Shown here piece by piece: positions 5,754 through 13,629 of a DNA stretch of 24,361 nt. This stretch comes from Fidelibacterota bacterium (GTDB lineage: Bacteria; Fidelibacterota; Marinisomatia; SCGC-AAA003-L08; D37C17), in contig PANV01000027.1 of NCBI GenBank assembly GCA_002707765.1, forward strand, positions 1-24,361, in the 5' to 3' direction. Within the stretch, counting starts at the first letter, position 1; each line of letters begins with the position of its first letter. Below the pieces are notes generated by a model that made no database searches, was not told the origin of the DNA, and saw nothing but the letters and a program-made list of their open reading frames with translations. The translations under genes were made by a program, and so were the position numbers.

Positions 5754-7117
5754 TTTATCATTGAATATTTTGTTAAAGCAGTTTCTCTTGATTCTTTATA
5801 ATCTATAATAGGTTTAATATAATTAAAACCAGAATTTACCTCCCATGGTTTTTGTAAAAATTTTAGGGGAATAGTCTTTAATTCAGGTAAATATTTTAAA
5901 GTATATTCTCCTGTTTCATCAAACCTTTCACCCTGAAGAATTGGATTAAAAATTCTAAAGTATGGAGCAGCATCAGATCCGGTTCCTGCAACCCACTGCC
6001 ATCCTGCTACATTAGACGCATAGTCTGCGTCTAATAAACAATCCCAAAACCATTGCTCTCCCAACTTCCAATCAACTGATAAATTTTTCACGAGGAATGA
6101 TGATACAACCATTCTAATTCTATTATGCATATATCCTGTTTCCCATAATTCTCTCATACCCGCATCTATTATTGGGAAACCTGTTTCTCCTCTTTTCCAT
6201 GCTTCAAATTTTTCAGAAGAATTTTCCCATTCAAAATTATCAAACTTGCTTTGCAAATTTTGATTTTGCATTTTTGGAAAATGATATAATAAATAATATG
6301 AAAATTCTCTCCATCCAATTTCTGATTTAAAATGTGCCGTATTTTTATCAGAGACCAAATTATCGACTTCATGCCAAATTCTATTAACTGATATCATACC
6401 GAATCTAATGTATGGTGATAATCTTGAATTAAAGTTTTGAGCAGGATAGTCTCTTCCTTTCTTATAACTGTAAATAGGACTTTCTACAAAATCATAAAAG
6501 ATTTGTAACGCTTTTTTTTCAGAAATTTCCCAAATGCTATTAAGCTTATTGTACCATTGAAATTTACCTAAAAGATTTAGATCACTTATATGTGTTTTAT
6601 TTTCAATATTTGCGTACGAAATATTACTTGGCTTTCCAAGTGGTTGAGGAGGAACAATTCTATCAACACAACCTTTTCTATAAAAAGGAGTAAACACTTT
6701 GTATGGTGTTCCATCATCTTTAAGTACTGAATATGGCTCCCAAAGCAATGTACAATTAAAGATATGCAAACTAATATTTCTAGAAGCTAGAAATAGCTTT
6801 AATTTTTCAAGCAATTTAATATCATCTTGAAGAAAGGCTTCTTCACAGTAAATATCTTTAACATCAAATTGATCAATTAATTTATCAATTATACTTTGTG
6901 TTTCTCCTTTAAAAAATAAGAGTTTATTATTCAGTGATGAATTTAGACTTTGCAACGCATTGTGTAACCAATATTTTGATGCAGAACCTAAATTTTTAGA
7001 GGTATAATGTTCATCAAGTATGTATACGGGAATTATATGATTATTTTTTACAGCGTTGTAAAGAACTGGATTATCTTGAATTCTTAAATTATTTTTAAAT
7101 AATACTAAAGTGTTCAT
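5750..7117 (-). CDS. phr: Class I deoxyribodipyrimidine photolyase / cryptochrome family
   Basis: A 455-residue flavoprotein of normal length that uses blue light to split cyclobutane pyrimidine dimers. The N-terminal antenna domain starts NTLVLFKNNLRIQDNP. The C-terminal FAD domain carries the full signature: WREFSYYLL, MHNRIRMVVSSFLVKNL, WFWDCLLDADYASNVAGWQWVAG, then TGSDAAPYFRIFNP and LQGERFDETGEY. This is the typical repair-type sequence, and conserved Trps for electron transfer are present, although a cryptochrome-like role cannot be excluded by sequence alone. It starts 5 bases after the lipoprotein gene and overlaps the VOC gene by 4. The operon promoter region carries the direct-repeat operator shared with the regulator gene, suggesting light- or UV-linked control. 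Confidence 0.95.
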   Translation of the reverse strand: MNTLVLFKNNLRIQDNPVLYNAVKNNHIIPVYILDEHYTSKNLGSASKYWLHNALQSLNSSLNNKLLFFKGETQSIIDKLIDQFDVKDIYCEEAFLQDDIKLLEKLKLFLASRNISLHIFNCTLLWEPYSVLKDDGTPYKVFTPFYRKGCVDRIVPPQPLGKPSNISYANIENKTHISDLNLLGKFQWYNKLNSIWEISEKKALQIFYDFVESPIYSYKKGRDYPAQNFNSRLSPYIRFGMISVNRIWHEVDNLVSDKNTAHFKSEIGWREFSYYLLYHFPKMQNQNLQSKFDNFEWENSSEKFEAWKRGETGFPIIDAGMRELWETGYMHNRIRMVVSSFLVKNLSVDWKLGEQWFWDCLLDADYASNVAGWQWVAGTGSDAAPYFRIFNPILQGERFDETGEYTLKYLPELKTIPLKFLQKPWEVNSGFNYIKPIIDYKESRETALTKYSMIK

Positions 7118-7122
7118 AAAAT

Positions 7123-7524
7123 TTATTTAGTTGGTCTATCGATTAATTCAAAAGCATCTGCGATAAAATCATATCCTTGAATTTTTCCTGATACATGAGC
7201 TATTCTAAGAGCATTACAAATTCCATCATGATTATGTGCTTTATCATGGTCATGATTAATATTCTTAACTTCATAAACTCTTTGATTAATTTTTATACCC
7301 ATACTACATTTTCTCTGTCCATATTGTCCAAAGTTACATTTGTTGCAGGAGGCAATAACAAATCCATCAATTTTACCACTATAGGGTACGGATGTAATAA
7401 AAGCGCTACTTTCTTCTTTGGGTTTCACATTATTATTTACTTGACATCCACCACAACCTGCAAATAAAATTGCAGAGTTTATAAATATAAATGATAAAAT
7501 TAAATATTTTAAATTATTAAACAT
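7123..7524 (-). CDS. DUF6370-like lipoprotein, first gene of the photolyase operon
   Basis: A 133-residue predicted lipoprotein. The signal ends in ILFAGC, a good lipobox with Cys24 as the lipidated residue. The mature part has Cys60, Cys63, Cys73 and Cys103 and a His-rich segment (HDHDKAHNHD, 91-100), then CNALRIAHVSGKI and a FIADAFELI ending. This pattern matches DUF6370-type proteins of Bacteroidota-related bacteria and suggests metal binding at the cell surface or in the periplasm. A longer frame from GTG 7569 exists, but it would begin inside the operator repeat. ATG 7524 has GGAG 6 bases upstream and gives a proper signal peptide, so I use it. Its place at the head of the photolyase operon is the only clue to role. 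Confidence 0.8.
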   Translation of the reverse strand: MFNNLKYLILSFIFINSAILFAGCGGCQVNNNVKPKEESSAFITSVPYSGKIDGFVIASCNKCNFGQYGQRKCSMGIKINQRVYEVKNINHDHDKAHNHDGICNALRIAHVSGKIQGYDFIADAFELIDRPTK

Positions 7525-7554
7525 TAGGAACTCCATTTGTTTTTTTTTATATTC

Positions 7555-7572
7555 TTGCACGTTTTGCACGTT
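7555..7572 (+). promoter_or_regulatory. Direct-repeat operator, copy 2, in photolyase operon promoter
   Basis: TTGCACGTTTTGCACGTT is identical to 3865-3882. It lies 30 bases upstream of the lipoprotein start. On the minus strand an AT-rich TATAAA (7548-7543) lies just after it, so the repeat would occupy the -12 to -35 zone of that promoter, where a MerR-type protein acts. On the plus strand a consensus TATAAT follows at 7593-7598, so one operator could control both directions. Confidence 0.65.
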
Positions 7573-7592
7573 TTAATTTAAATAAAATTAAT

Positions 7593-7598
7593 TATAAT
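7593..7598 (+). promoter_or_regulatory. Consensus -10 element before the 36-residue ORF
   Basis: TATAAT lies 20 bases before the ATG at 7618 and 20 bases after the TTGCACG direct repeat. No good -35 hexamer is seen at the standard spacing; TTGCAC at 7564-7569 is 23 bases away. Assignment rests on the hexamer alone in an AT-rich setting. Confidence 0.35.
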
Positions 7599-7617
7599 AA
7601 AAAGAAATTTAAGAAAA

Positions 7618-7728
7618 ATGAAAATTAGTATAATACGTATGATTATTCTTTTAGTAATGTGTGCTGTCGCTACGTTGGGAATATTTTTGGGTATATTTTT
7701 AGTTGAAAAAATAATTGAATTATTTTAA
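7618..7728 (+). CDS. 36-residue single-helix membrane peptide
   Basis: ATG 7618 opens a 36-residue frame (MKISIIRMIILLVMCAVATL...) ending in TAA 7726-7728. After a short basic start, nearly everything to residue 29 is hydrophobic, ending EKIIELF, so it would be a single-pass membrane peptide. The ribosome-binding site is weak (AAGAAA). A consensus TATAAT and the shared direct-repeat operator precede it, divergent from the photolyase operon. It overlaps the 3' end of the MscS-family gene by 9 bases, tail to tail. It may be a real small protein or a chance ORF in AT-rich DNA; the composition is more typical of a membrane peptide than of random sequence. Confidence 0.4.
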   Translation: MKISIIRMIILLVMCAVATLGIFLGIFLVEKIIELF

Positions 7729-8916
7729 TAAATCAGATTTTAATAAATCGTTTCCTGAAGGTTTTTGAAAAATTTTCAAATCAAAATAATGTGTTGCCGC
7801 AATTAAATGATCAAAAATATCTGATTGTATGCCCTCATAATCAATCCAATTAGTATTACTTGAAAAAACATACACTTCAATAGGCAAACCACTATCAGTT
7901 GGAGCAAGTTGACGAACTAAGAAAGTCATATTTTTATGTATGTTTTGATTATTTTTCAAATAAGATTTAATATATTCCCTATAAGTTCCAATATTTGTTA
8001 ACGCTCTCTTGTCAATCACTGAGCCACTTTTCTTAGAAGCATTAAATTTATCTATATCAGCTAATTTTTCTTGGATATAATTTTCTATAAGGGAAATACC
8101 TCTAAATTTATCAAGTAATCGCTCATCACAAAATTTTATACTGTTCATATCAATCAAAATTGATCTTTTTATTCTTCTTCCACCACTTTCTGACATACCT
8201 CGCCAATTTTTAAATGAAGATTCAACTAACTTATTAGTTGGTACAACTGAAATTGTCTTATCCCAATTTTGAATTTTAATTGTATGAAGAGCTATATCAA
8301 TGACATCTCCATCAGCACCAAACTGTGGTGCCTCTACCCAATCACCAACTTTAAATAAATCATTTGAATTAATTTGAATACTTGATACTAATGAAAGAAT
8401 TGTATCTTTAAAAACTAGCATTAAAACTGCAGTAAGTGCTCCAATACCACTTAATAGATAAAAAGGTGACTGACCACTTAAAACAGCAAAAACAATAACA
8501 ATACTCAGTAAATTAATTATGAGCTTAAAAATCTGAATATAACTTTTTAAATTTATCTGTTTGTAGAATTTACTAGTATTATAAAAATCATTTAAAATAC
8601 TTAATAAAGCATTAATACATGAAACTATCACAATAACTAATAAAGATAGAATAAATCTATTTATTAAAATATGATTTTCAAAAAAATAGTTAAAAGAATT
8701 GTACATCAATAAAATTGAAGGCAGATAAGATAATCTATTAAAAAGACCCTTCTCTATAAGAATATCATCATATTTATTTGATGTTTTTTGAAAGAAATGA
8801 AAAATAACTTTCAGAACAATATATCTCATAATTAAAAAAATTATGAAACTAATTATTAAAATCGATGGTACTAAAAAATATTTTTGCGAGATTAAATTTT
8901 GTATCAAATTATCCAT
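7720..8916 (-). CDS. MscS-family mechanosensitive ion channel (YbdG-like)
   Basis: A 398-residue inner-membrane channel that opens under membrane tension to release solutes during osmotic downshock. There are about five hydrophobic helices in residues 15-190. They are followed by the pore-lining helix and upper beta domain: SGIGALTAVLMLVFKDTILSLVSSIQI, then DLFKVGDWVEAPQFGADGDVIDIALHTIKIQNWDKTISVVPTNKL. The long cytoplasmic part with RRIKRSILID and the final LPIEVYVFSSNTNW and HYFDLKIFQKPSG segments resembles the YbdG/MscM subfamily more than classical MscS. It is transcribed alone, divergently from the DUF1643 gene across a 42-base AT-rich gap. Confidence 0.85.
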   Translation of the reverse strand: MDNLIQNLISQKYFLVPSILIISFIIFLIMRYIVLKVIFHFFQKTSNKYDDILIEKGLFNRLSYLPSILLMYNSFNYFFENHILINRFILSLLVIVIVSCINALLSILNDFYNTSKFYKQINLKSYIQIFKLIINLLSIVIVFAVLSGQSPFYLLSGIGALTAVLMLVFKDTILSLVSSIQINSNDLFKVGDWVEAPQFGADGDVIDIALHTIKIQNWDKTISVVPTNKLVESSFKNWRGMSESGGRRIKRSILIDMNSIKFCDERLLDKFRGISLIENYIQEKLADIDKFNASKKSGSVIDKRALTNIGTYREYIKSYLKNNQNIHKNMTFLVRQLAPTDSGLPIEVYVFSSNTNWIDYEGIQSDIFDHLIAATHYFDLKIFQKPSGNDLLKSDLLK

Positions 8917-8958
8917 TTAAACTTTTTAATTTTAAGCTAAAGTTAAATAATATTCAAT

Positions 8959-9438
8959 ATGTCACAACATTTAATTTATTCAAATGCAAAATTCTCAAAA
9001 GATAGAGTCTACAGGTATGCACTATGGAGAACTTGGGATGATTCTCTTGAAAAATTACTATTTATAGGATTAAATCCATCAACCGCAGATGAAATAAAAG
9101 ATGACCCTACGATGAGAAGATGTATTAGATTTTCTAAAGATTTTGGGTTTGGTGGTTTTATTATGGCAAACATTTTTGCATTCAGATCAACAGATCCTAA
9201 AAAATTAAAAAAAATCAAAAATCCAATTGGTAAAAAAAATGACTTCTGGATTAAAAAATTAGATAAAGAAGCTGGAATGACTATTGCTGCATGGGGGACT
9301 CATGGCAACTATCTGAATCGTGGAGAAGAAGTTTCTAAAATGCTGAAAAATCTTTATTGTTTAAGAAAAACAAAAAATGGCTTCCCATCTCATCCCTTAT
9401 ATTTACCAGCTAATTTAAAACCTATCAAATACCCATAA
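8959..9438 (+). CDS. DUF1643 family protein
   Basis: A 159-residue cytoplasmic protein with the typical DUF1643 layout: YRYALWRTWD near residue 20, LLFIGLNPSTADEIKDDPTMRRCIRF (33-60), FGGFIMANIFAFRSTDP, a central IAAWGTHG, and the ending RKTKNGFPSHPLYLP. The GLNPSTA and AWG motifs resemble the active-site segments of uracil-DNA glycosylase-like folds, and a nucleic-acid role has been suggested for the family, but none is established. It converges on the phosphatase-like gene with a 3-base gap. Confidence 0.85.
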   Translation: MSQHLIYSNAKFSKDRVYRYALWRTWDDSLEKLLFIGLNPSTADEIKDDPTMRRCIRFSKDFGFGGFIMANIFAFRSTDPKKLKKIKNPIGKKNDFWIKKLDKEAGMTIAAWGTHGNYLNRGEEVSKMLKNLYCLRKTKNGFPSHPLYLPANLKPIKYP

Positions 9439-9441
9439 TTT

Positions 9442-9933
9442 TTAAAGATTTAAAAATGATTTCCAAACTTTGTTTGGCTTCCATATTTTCTCTAAGTCCT
9501 TAATAATTTCGTTATGTTCGAGATTTAAAATATCACGTCTATATCTATAGGTGAAAGCAGAAACTCTCATATTTGCAGCACAATGTACAAATAATTTTTT
9601 ATTTTTATATTTTTTAATAATTGAAACAAACTTTTCGAAATCTGATTCTTTAGGATTATCAAAATCTACAGGAATATGTATATATTCTATTTTAGAAGAT
9701 TCTAAAATATTTTTTTCGTTAAATGCTACTTTTCCTACAACAGACTCTTGAGCAAGGTTAATAATAATTTCATAATCCTCTTCAATTAAAAGTTTAAATT
9801 GATTTCTAGTTGGCTGTCCTGAAGTTTCATATAGATTAGGGACTTTATGATAATTATAAATTTCTTCTATTTTACAATTTTTTTTCAAACTTGAAATTCT
9901 TTTGGGATTTGCTGAACCTAGCTTATTTGTCAT
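9442..9933 (-). CDS. Protein-tyrosine-phosphatase-like protein with a C-x4-R loop
   Basis: A 163-residue protein of the dual-specificity phosphatase-like fold. The N-terminal half has YHKVPNLYETSGQPTRNQFKLL and EIIINLAQES, typical of this group. The P-loop reads FVHCAANMRVSAF: Cys118 and Arg123 are separated by four residues, not the five of the standard HCX5R phosphatase signature. Asp90 in IPVDFDNP could be the general acid. I recall a family with HC-AN-R loops of this spacing, so it is probably natural rather than an error. Whether it still hydrolyses phosphate esters is unclear. The upstream small membrane ORF ends 1 base before its start. Confidence 0.7.
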   Translation of the reverse strand: MTNKLGSANPKRISSLKKNCKIEEIYNYHKVPNLYETSGQPTRNQFKLLIEEDYEIIINLAQESVVGKVAFNEKNILESSKIEYIHIPVDFDNPKESDFEKFVSIIKKYKNKKLFVHCAANMRVSAFTYRYRRDILNLEHNEIIKDLEKIWKPNKVWKSFLNL

Positions 9934-9934
9934 A

Positions 9935-10105
9935 TTAATTATTTATTATCATTAATCGTTTTAATTCTTCCTCAACACTCTCTGCATCATCTTGAATTAG
10001 TTCAGAATCATTATTAATATTTTTGTTTTGATATAAATATATAATACCAATTGATGCAAGAAAAGCTACTGCTAGACCTATTAAAAATTTATTATTCATT
10101 ATCAT
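9935..10105 (-). CDS. Small single-pass membrane protein
   Basis: From ATG 10105 the frame gives 56 residues (MIMNNKFLIGLAVAFLASIG...); ATG 10099 is an equally good start, and a TTG at 10117 extends it by 4. One hydrophobic helix (residues 6-23) is followed by a polar, acidic tail with DDAESVEEELKRLM, which may form a short coiled coil. No family is recognised. Spacing of 1 base to the phosphatase-like gene implies co-transcription. Confidence 0.5.
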   Translation of the reverse strand: MIMNNKFLIGLAVAFLASIGIIYLYQNKNINNDSELIQDDAESVEEELKRLMIINN

Positions 10106-10133
10106 TTTACGTATCAATTCTTTAGATTAAGTT

Positions 10134-10277
10134 ATGAGAACTACGCTAATATTAATAATCACCTATATTTTTGGGGATAAAGTAAATCCCGTATATTTGA
10201 TTCCAGCCTTATATATTTTATCTTTTATAATTATTTATATTTTTAGAAAAAAAATTATAGGTTTATGGAAAAAATAA
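10134..10277 (+). CDS. 47-residue membrane ORF, uncertain
   Basis: ATG 10134 opens a 47-residue frame ending in TAA 10275-10277, with two hydrophobic stretches around a DKVNPVYLIP turn and a basic end (FRKKIIGLWKK), a positive-inside pattern. No good ribosome-binding site precedes it. It is divergent from the small membrane gene at 9935-10105. It may be a real small protein or a chance frame. Confidence 0.3.
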   Translation: MRTTLILIITYIFGDKVNPVYLIPALYILSFIIIYIFRKKIIGLWKK

Positions 10278-10311
10278 TTAAATTGTTTGCGTAATAAAAA
10301 TTTCTAATAAT

Positions 10312-10812
10312 TTATTTAACATAAATTAATTCATCACAATCAATTTTTAGAAGTTCATTGATTGTAAACTTTTGTTTGGATTTTATTTCATTGGCAATTT
10401 CATTTATGCCTGAAATGGTTCCAAAAGTCATAAAGCCCACAACTCCTATAAAAGCTCCAGTAAAAAGATAAGCTTCAGCATGTTGACCAAATAATTCACC
10501 TCCAACTGCACCCCAAATCAAGGGTATAGCCATGCCAACTACAAACCCCTTGAATGCTTTTTTAGAAATTTTTTCAAATGATTTATTTTTCCTATAAAAA
10601 ATAATTTCTTTATCTGCATCAATCTTATCTCCATTAATCGTCATATTCTTAAGATTTATACTTTCTATTTTCTTTTTTATTAAGGATTTACTTAGCTTGT
10701 ACTTCCCATAATTTGAAATAATATGATTGTTCTTGAAGCTGAGATCACAAGAAGTTTCTTTGTTACTAGATAAACAAATTGATAATGTTAATAGAATAAG
10801 TATTATTTTCAC
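10312..10812 (-). CDS. Exported hypothetical protein with glycine-rich hydrophobic segments
   Basis: A 166-residue protein with an N-terminal signal (MKIILILLTLSICLSS). Next come a polar segment with a KIDADKEIIFYRK stretch and then two hydrophobic, glycine-rich segments (about residues 88-105 and 113-130; FKGFVVGMAIPLIWGAVGGE, FTGAFIGVVGFMTFGTISG) that look like a glycine-zipper hairpin inserting in a membrane. The tail contains TINELLKIDCDELIYVK. I do not recognise the family. The gene stands alone upstream of the tRNA terminator region. Confidence 0.6.
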   Translation of the reverse strand: MKIILILLTLSICLSSNKETSCDLSFKNNHIISNYGKYKLSKSLIKKKIESINLKNMTINGDKIDADKEIIFYRKNKSFEKISKKAFKGFVVGMAIPLIWGAVGGELFGQHAEAYLFTGAFIGVVGFMTFGTISGINEIANEIKSKQKFTINELLKIDCDELIYVK

Positions 10813-10914
10813 AATAATAATTTAAAATTTAAAAAAAAATAAAAAATACATTATTTATAAACCCACCCCCATTGAAATATCCGTTAGGTGTTGGACTTTC
10901 GTTGAAAATTTGAA

Positions 10915-10942
10915 TGGTGTATTAATTTTGGTGTATTAATTT
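10915..10942. repeat. Tandem 14-bp direct repeat
   Basis: Two perfect adjacent copies of TGGTGTATTAATTT. No function evident. Confidence 0.7.
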
Positions 10943-10988
10943 GGGATAATATGGTGCGATTTGGCTACAAATAAATAACTAGCAGATA

Positions 10989-11020
10989 CAAAAAACCCCC
11001 TCGATTAACTAGGGGGTTTC
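10989..11020 (-). terminator. Rho-independent terminator after tRNA-Arg
   Basis: On the minus strand AAACCCCCT (11019-11011) pairs perfectly with AGGGGGTTT (11001-10993), leaving a 9-base loop, and the stem runs into a run of T. It lies 7 bases after the tRNA 3' end and probably ends the tRNA transcript and any read-through from the long upstream operon. Confidence 0.85.
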
Positions 11021-11026
11021 TGTCTG

Positions 11027-11100
<74 letters not shown>

Positions 11101-11145
11101 ATAAATTCAGGCCATAACTTACAAAAATGAGTTGCTGTATTAAAA

Positions 11146-11736
11146 CTAAAATTTATAACTGATAATAAAATTCATATTACCATATTGAGAATAATTAAAA
11201 TTTGAATCTAAACTATTTTCTCTTTCTGATGAAACAACATTGAAAAAAGATATTATTCGATTTAAAAGCATTCCTGCAATTAAAAACCCTTTTGCTTCGT
11301 TGTAAGTTTCGCTTTTATTTCTCCAAGAATCATATTTATTTCTCATGACACTATCATTTTCCCAATCCCAAAAATAAAAATCACTAGTATATATAAACGA
11401 ATTTGGTCCAAAATTTAAAAGTTGCTGGCTATTAAAATATTCCATGCTATTAAAATTCCCAACATGAGAAGCATATAAATCAGATTTTCCTGTCCAATTT
11501 ACACCAGCATTATCTGATCCATAAACCCTGTAATCGTTTCTATAAGACTCATATTGACTCTTTGTAAAAATAACAGAAGATATTAAGACTAACTCAGATA
11601 ACATATGAAAGTCAGATCTACCTTTATTACCAATACTACTTTGTCCCCAACCTGGTAATATCAATGATTTCCAAGCCTCAGAACTATAAAGATTTAAATT
11701 AAGTAAAACTATAATAATAATTATATATTTATTCAT
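11146..11736 (-). CDS. DUF5683-like exported envelope protein
   Basis: A 196-residue protein with a signal sequence (MNKYIIIIIVLLNLNLYSSE), then the AWKSLILPGWGQ segment followed by a glycine and a hydrophobic helix (LSELVLISSVIFTKSQYESYRNDY). This is characteristic of DUF5683-type proteins in FCB bacteria. Later regions are Tyr- and Asn-rich, ending NMNFIISYKF, a beta-strand-like C-terminus with terminal Phe typical of outer-membrane proteins. A second hydrophobic helix lies at about residues 150-165 (KGFLIAGMLLNRIISFF). The function is unknown. It starts inside the end of lnt (8-base overlap), is the last protein gene of the run, and is followed by tRNA-Arg. Confidence 0.65.
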   Translation of the reverse strand: MNKYIIIIIVLLNLNLYSSEAWKSLILPGWGQSSIGNKGRSDFHMLSELVLISSVIFTKSQYESYRNDYRVYGSDNAGVNWTGKSDLYASHVGNFNSMEYFNSQQLLNFGPNSFIYTSDFYFWDWENDSVMRNKYDSWRNKSETYNEAKGFLIAGMLLNRIISFFNVVSSERENSLDSNFNYSQYGNMNFIISYKF

Positions 11737-13225
11737 TTTTTTTATAATTAACTATTGATAAAAATAAAACTATTAACAGTAAAACTAATAGCACTAATGA
11801 AAAAACATTACCATACTTAGTATAAAAGGTTTTTTCGTTATTATTTTTAATTATACTATAGCTCATTGTTCCAAAATTATTTAAAACAATTTTATTTTCT
11901 ATTATCCCTAAGGGATTAACTATTTGTGATATTCCTGTATTAGCACACCTAATAACTGGTAATCTATTTTCAATCGCTCTAAAAATAGACTGACGAGCAT
12001 GTTGCATAGGTTCTGGATTATTTAGATACCACCCGTCATTTACTAAGTAAATAAGTGCATCAATATCTAAATTAGCATGCCTTCTATTAATTTCTGGAAA
12101 AGTAGACTCTATACATATTAAAGATGCAAAACGATAGCCATCCAAATCAAACACAAAATCTTTATCTCCTTTTGAAAAATTAGCTTGACCAATATTAATA
12201 TTTCTTAAAGATTTAAAAATACTAGAAAAAGGGAAATGCTCTGCAAGAGGGACAAGTTGTCTTTTATTATATATACCCAAAATACCCTGCTTATTAATTA
12301 AAACTGAAGAATTAAAATAATCACTATCAGTATAAATTATATTTCCTGTCAACAAATTCAGATTTTCTATGAATAAATTTTTATTTAAAAAATTTCTAAC
12401 GCCTCTATTTTGAATTGATTGATAAGGCATTGCTGATTCAGGCCATACAACTAATTTAGTTGAAGTTGAAATATTTTTTAATGTTGAATCAATTAAACTC
12501 TTCATATTAGATTGATTTTTATCAAAATCTCTCTTTTCGACTAAACCAATATTTGGCTGAATAATTAATGTTTCAAGTGTCTCATTTGATTTAAATGAAT
12601 TCTCATCATACTTATTAATAATTATATTACCTGAAAACCATGGTAATATGAGAATAATTAGGAAAATTATATTCTTAAAGTCTTGCTTTCTAAAAATAAT
12701 CCTATGGAAAAAAATATTTAATAAAATTATCCAAAATGAAATACCGTAAATTCCAACATACTCAACATTTTGGATTAAATAGAGATATTTAGTTTGAGAA
12801 TTAGCTAGAGAAACCCAAGGAAAACCAAGTAATCCATACGACCTTATAAACTCTACAACTACCCATGTTATGGGAAAAAAAATAAAACTAAAACTTGGAA
12901 TAAATTTTCTTATAGGATACCATATTAAAATAATTAAGGTAGTATTAAATGATAAAATCAAAACTGTTACAATCATTATTACAAAAGCAACTAAAGGAGT
13001 TGTACCAATGTTTGTAGTAAGCCAAAAAACAACTATCAAATGATAAGTTATTCCCCAAATAAATGAAAACTTTATAAGATTATAAAAATTATTTTCTTTG
13101 AAGATGATACTTAAAAAGGGAACTAAGCCAAACCAACTTAAAAAACCTAAATTATTATAATGCTGAGAAAGACCAACTAGCACAGCAGAAAATAAAACTG
13201 AAGTATAGTTATTTAGAAGAATCAT
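11729..13225 (-). CDS. lnt: Apolipoprotein N-acyltransferase
   Basis: A 498-residue inner-membrane enzyme that adds the third acyl chain to the N-terminal Cys of lipoproteins. An N-terminal block of about six helices (residues 1-200) includes the family's GLVPF and FPWVSLANSQ segments. It is followed by the periplasmic nitrilase domain: WPESAMPYQ with the catalytic Glu, YNKRQLVPLAEHFPF with the catalytic Lys, and ASLICIESTFPE with the catalytic Cys. The late NDGWYLNNPEPMQHARQSIFRAIENRLPVIR and ANTGISQIVNPLG are also typical. A final helix lies near residue 480. The full triad is intact. It overlaps ruvX by 17 bases and the DUF5683-like gene by 8. Confidence 0.93.
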   Translation of the reverse strand: MILLNNYTSVLFSAVLVGLSQHYNNLGFLSWFGLVPFLSIIFKENNFYNLIKFSFIWGITYHLIVVFWLTTNIGTTPLVAFVIMIVTVLILSFNTTLIILIWYPIRKFIPSFSFIFFPITWVVVEFIRSYGLLGFPWVSLANSQTKYLYLIQNVEYVGIYGISFWIILLNIFFHRIIFRKQDFKNIIFLIILILPWFSGNIIINKYDENSFKSNETLETLIIQPNIGLVEKRDFDKNQSNMKSLIDSTLKNISTSTKLVVWPESAMPYQSIQNRGVRNFLNKNLFIENLNLLTGNIIYTDSDYFNSSVLINKQGILGIYNKRQLVPLAEHFPFSSIFKSLRNINIGQANFSKGDKDFVFDLDGYRFASLICIESTFPEINRRHANLDIDALIYLVNDGWYLNNPEPMQHARQSIFRAIENRLPVIRCANTGISQIVNPLGIIENKIVLNNFGTMSYSIIKNNNEKTFYTKYGNVFSLVLLVLLLIVLFLSIVNYKKNE

Positions 13226-13625
13226 CTAAAAAATTTTGCAAAAAAATTGCCGCTGAAACTTTATCAATTTCTTGTTTATTATGACCTGTCTTAATACCTT
13301 GGCTAACTAGAATTTTTTGTGCCATTTGAGATGTTAATCTCTCATCATAAGTTTCAATATTAATTTTCAAGTTTTTTTGTAAAAATTTTACAAATTCAAT
13401 GACTATTTTTGTTTGTTTTGAGTACTTATTCTTAAGGGTAATTGGCATACCAATTACAATTGTTTCTATCTGAAATTCATCAATTAACTTATTAATTTCA
13501 TCAAGGACATTTTTATAACTAGAATTAATTATTACCATTAACGGCTTAGCAATAATTTTTAAAGGATCTGAAATAGCTACTCCTATTTTTCTCTGACCAT
13601 AATCTAATGCTAGAATTCTTTTCAA
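13209..13625 (-). CDS. ruvX: RuvX/YqgF-family Holliday junction resolvase-like nuclease
   Basis: A 138-residue RNase H-fold protein of normal length. The acidic active site is visible: ILALDYGQRKIGVAISD (Asp8), a central TIVIGMPITLKN, DERLTSQMAQKIL (the conserved Asp-Glu pair) and DKVSAAIFLQNFL. The family is implicated in Holliday junction resolution and 16S rRNA 5' processing; which role dominates here cannot be told. It follows the HU-like gene after 4 bases and overlaps lnt by 17. Confidence 0.9.
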   Translation of the reverse strand: MKRILALDYGQRKIGVAISDPLKIIAKPLMVIINSSYKNVLDEINKLIDEFQIETIVIGMPITLKNKYSKQTKIVIEFVKFLQKNLKINIETYDERLTSQMAQKILVSQGIKTGHNKQEIDKVSAAIFLQNFLDDSSK

Positions 13626-13629
13626 ATTA

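Larger units (their letters stand above)
10813..11026. other. Intergenic stretch with a 14-bp tandem repeat and a terminator
   Basis: No gene is supported here. The 14-base unit TGGTGTATTAATTT occurs twice head to tail (10915-10928, 10929-10942). Base composition at 10861-10970 is richer in G and C than the surroundings, which may mark a remnant of an insertion next to the tRNA gene. No copy of the tRNA 3' end was seen to support an attachment site. Confidence 0.4.

Noticed and set aside
7525..7569. N-terminal extension of the lipoprotein from GTG 7569
   Set aside because: It would place the start inside the operator repeat and put 15 polar residues before a proper lipoprotein signal; ATG 7524 has a good ribosome-binding site.
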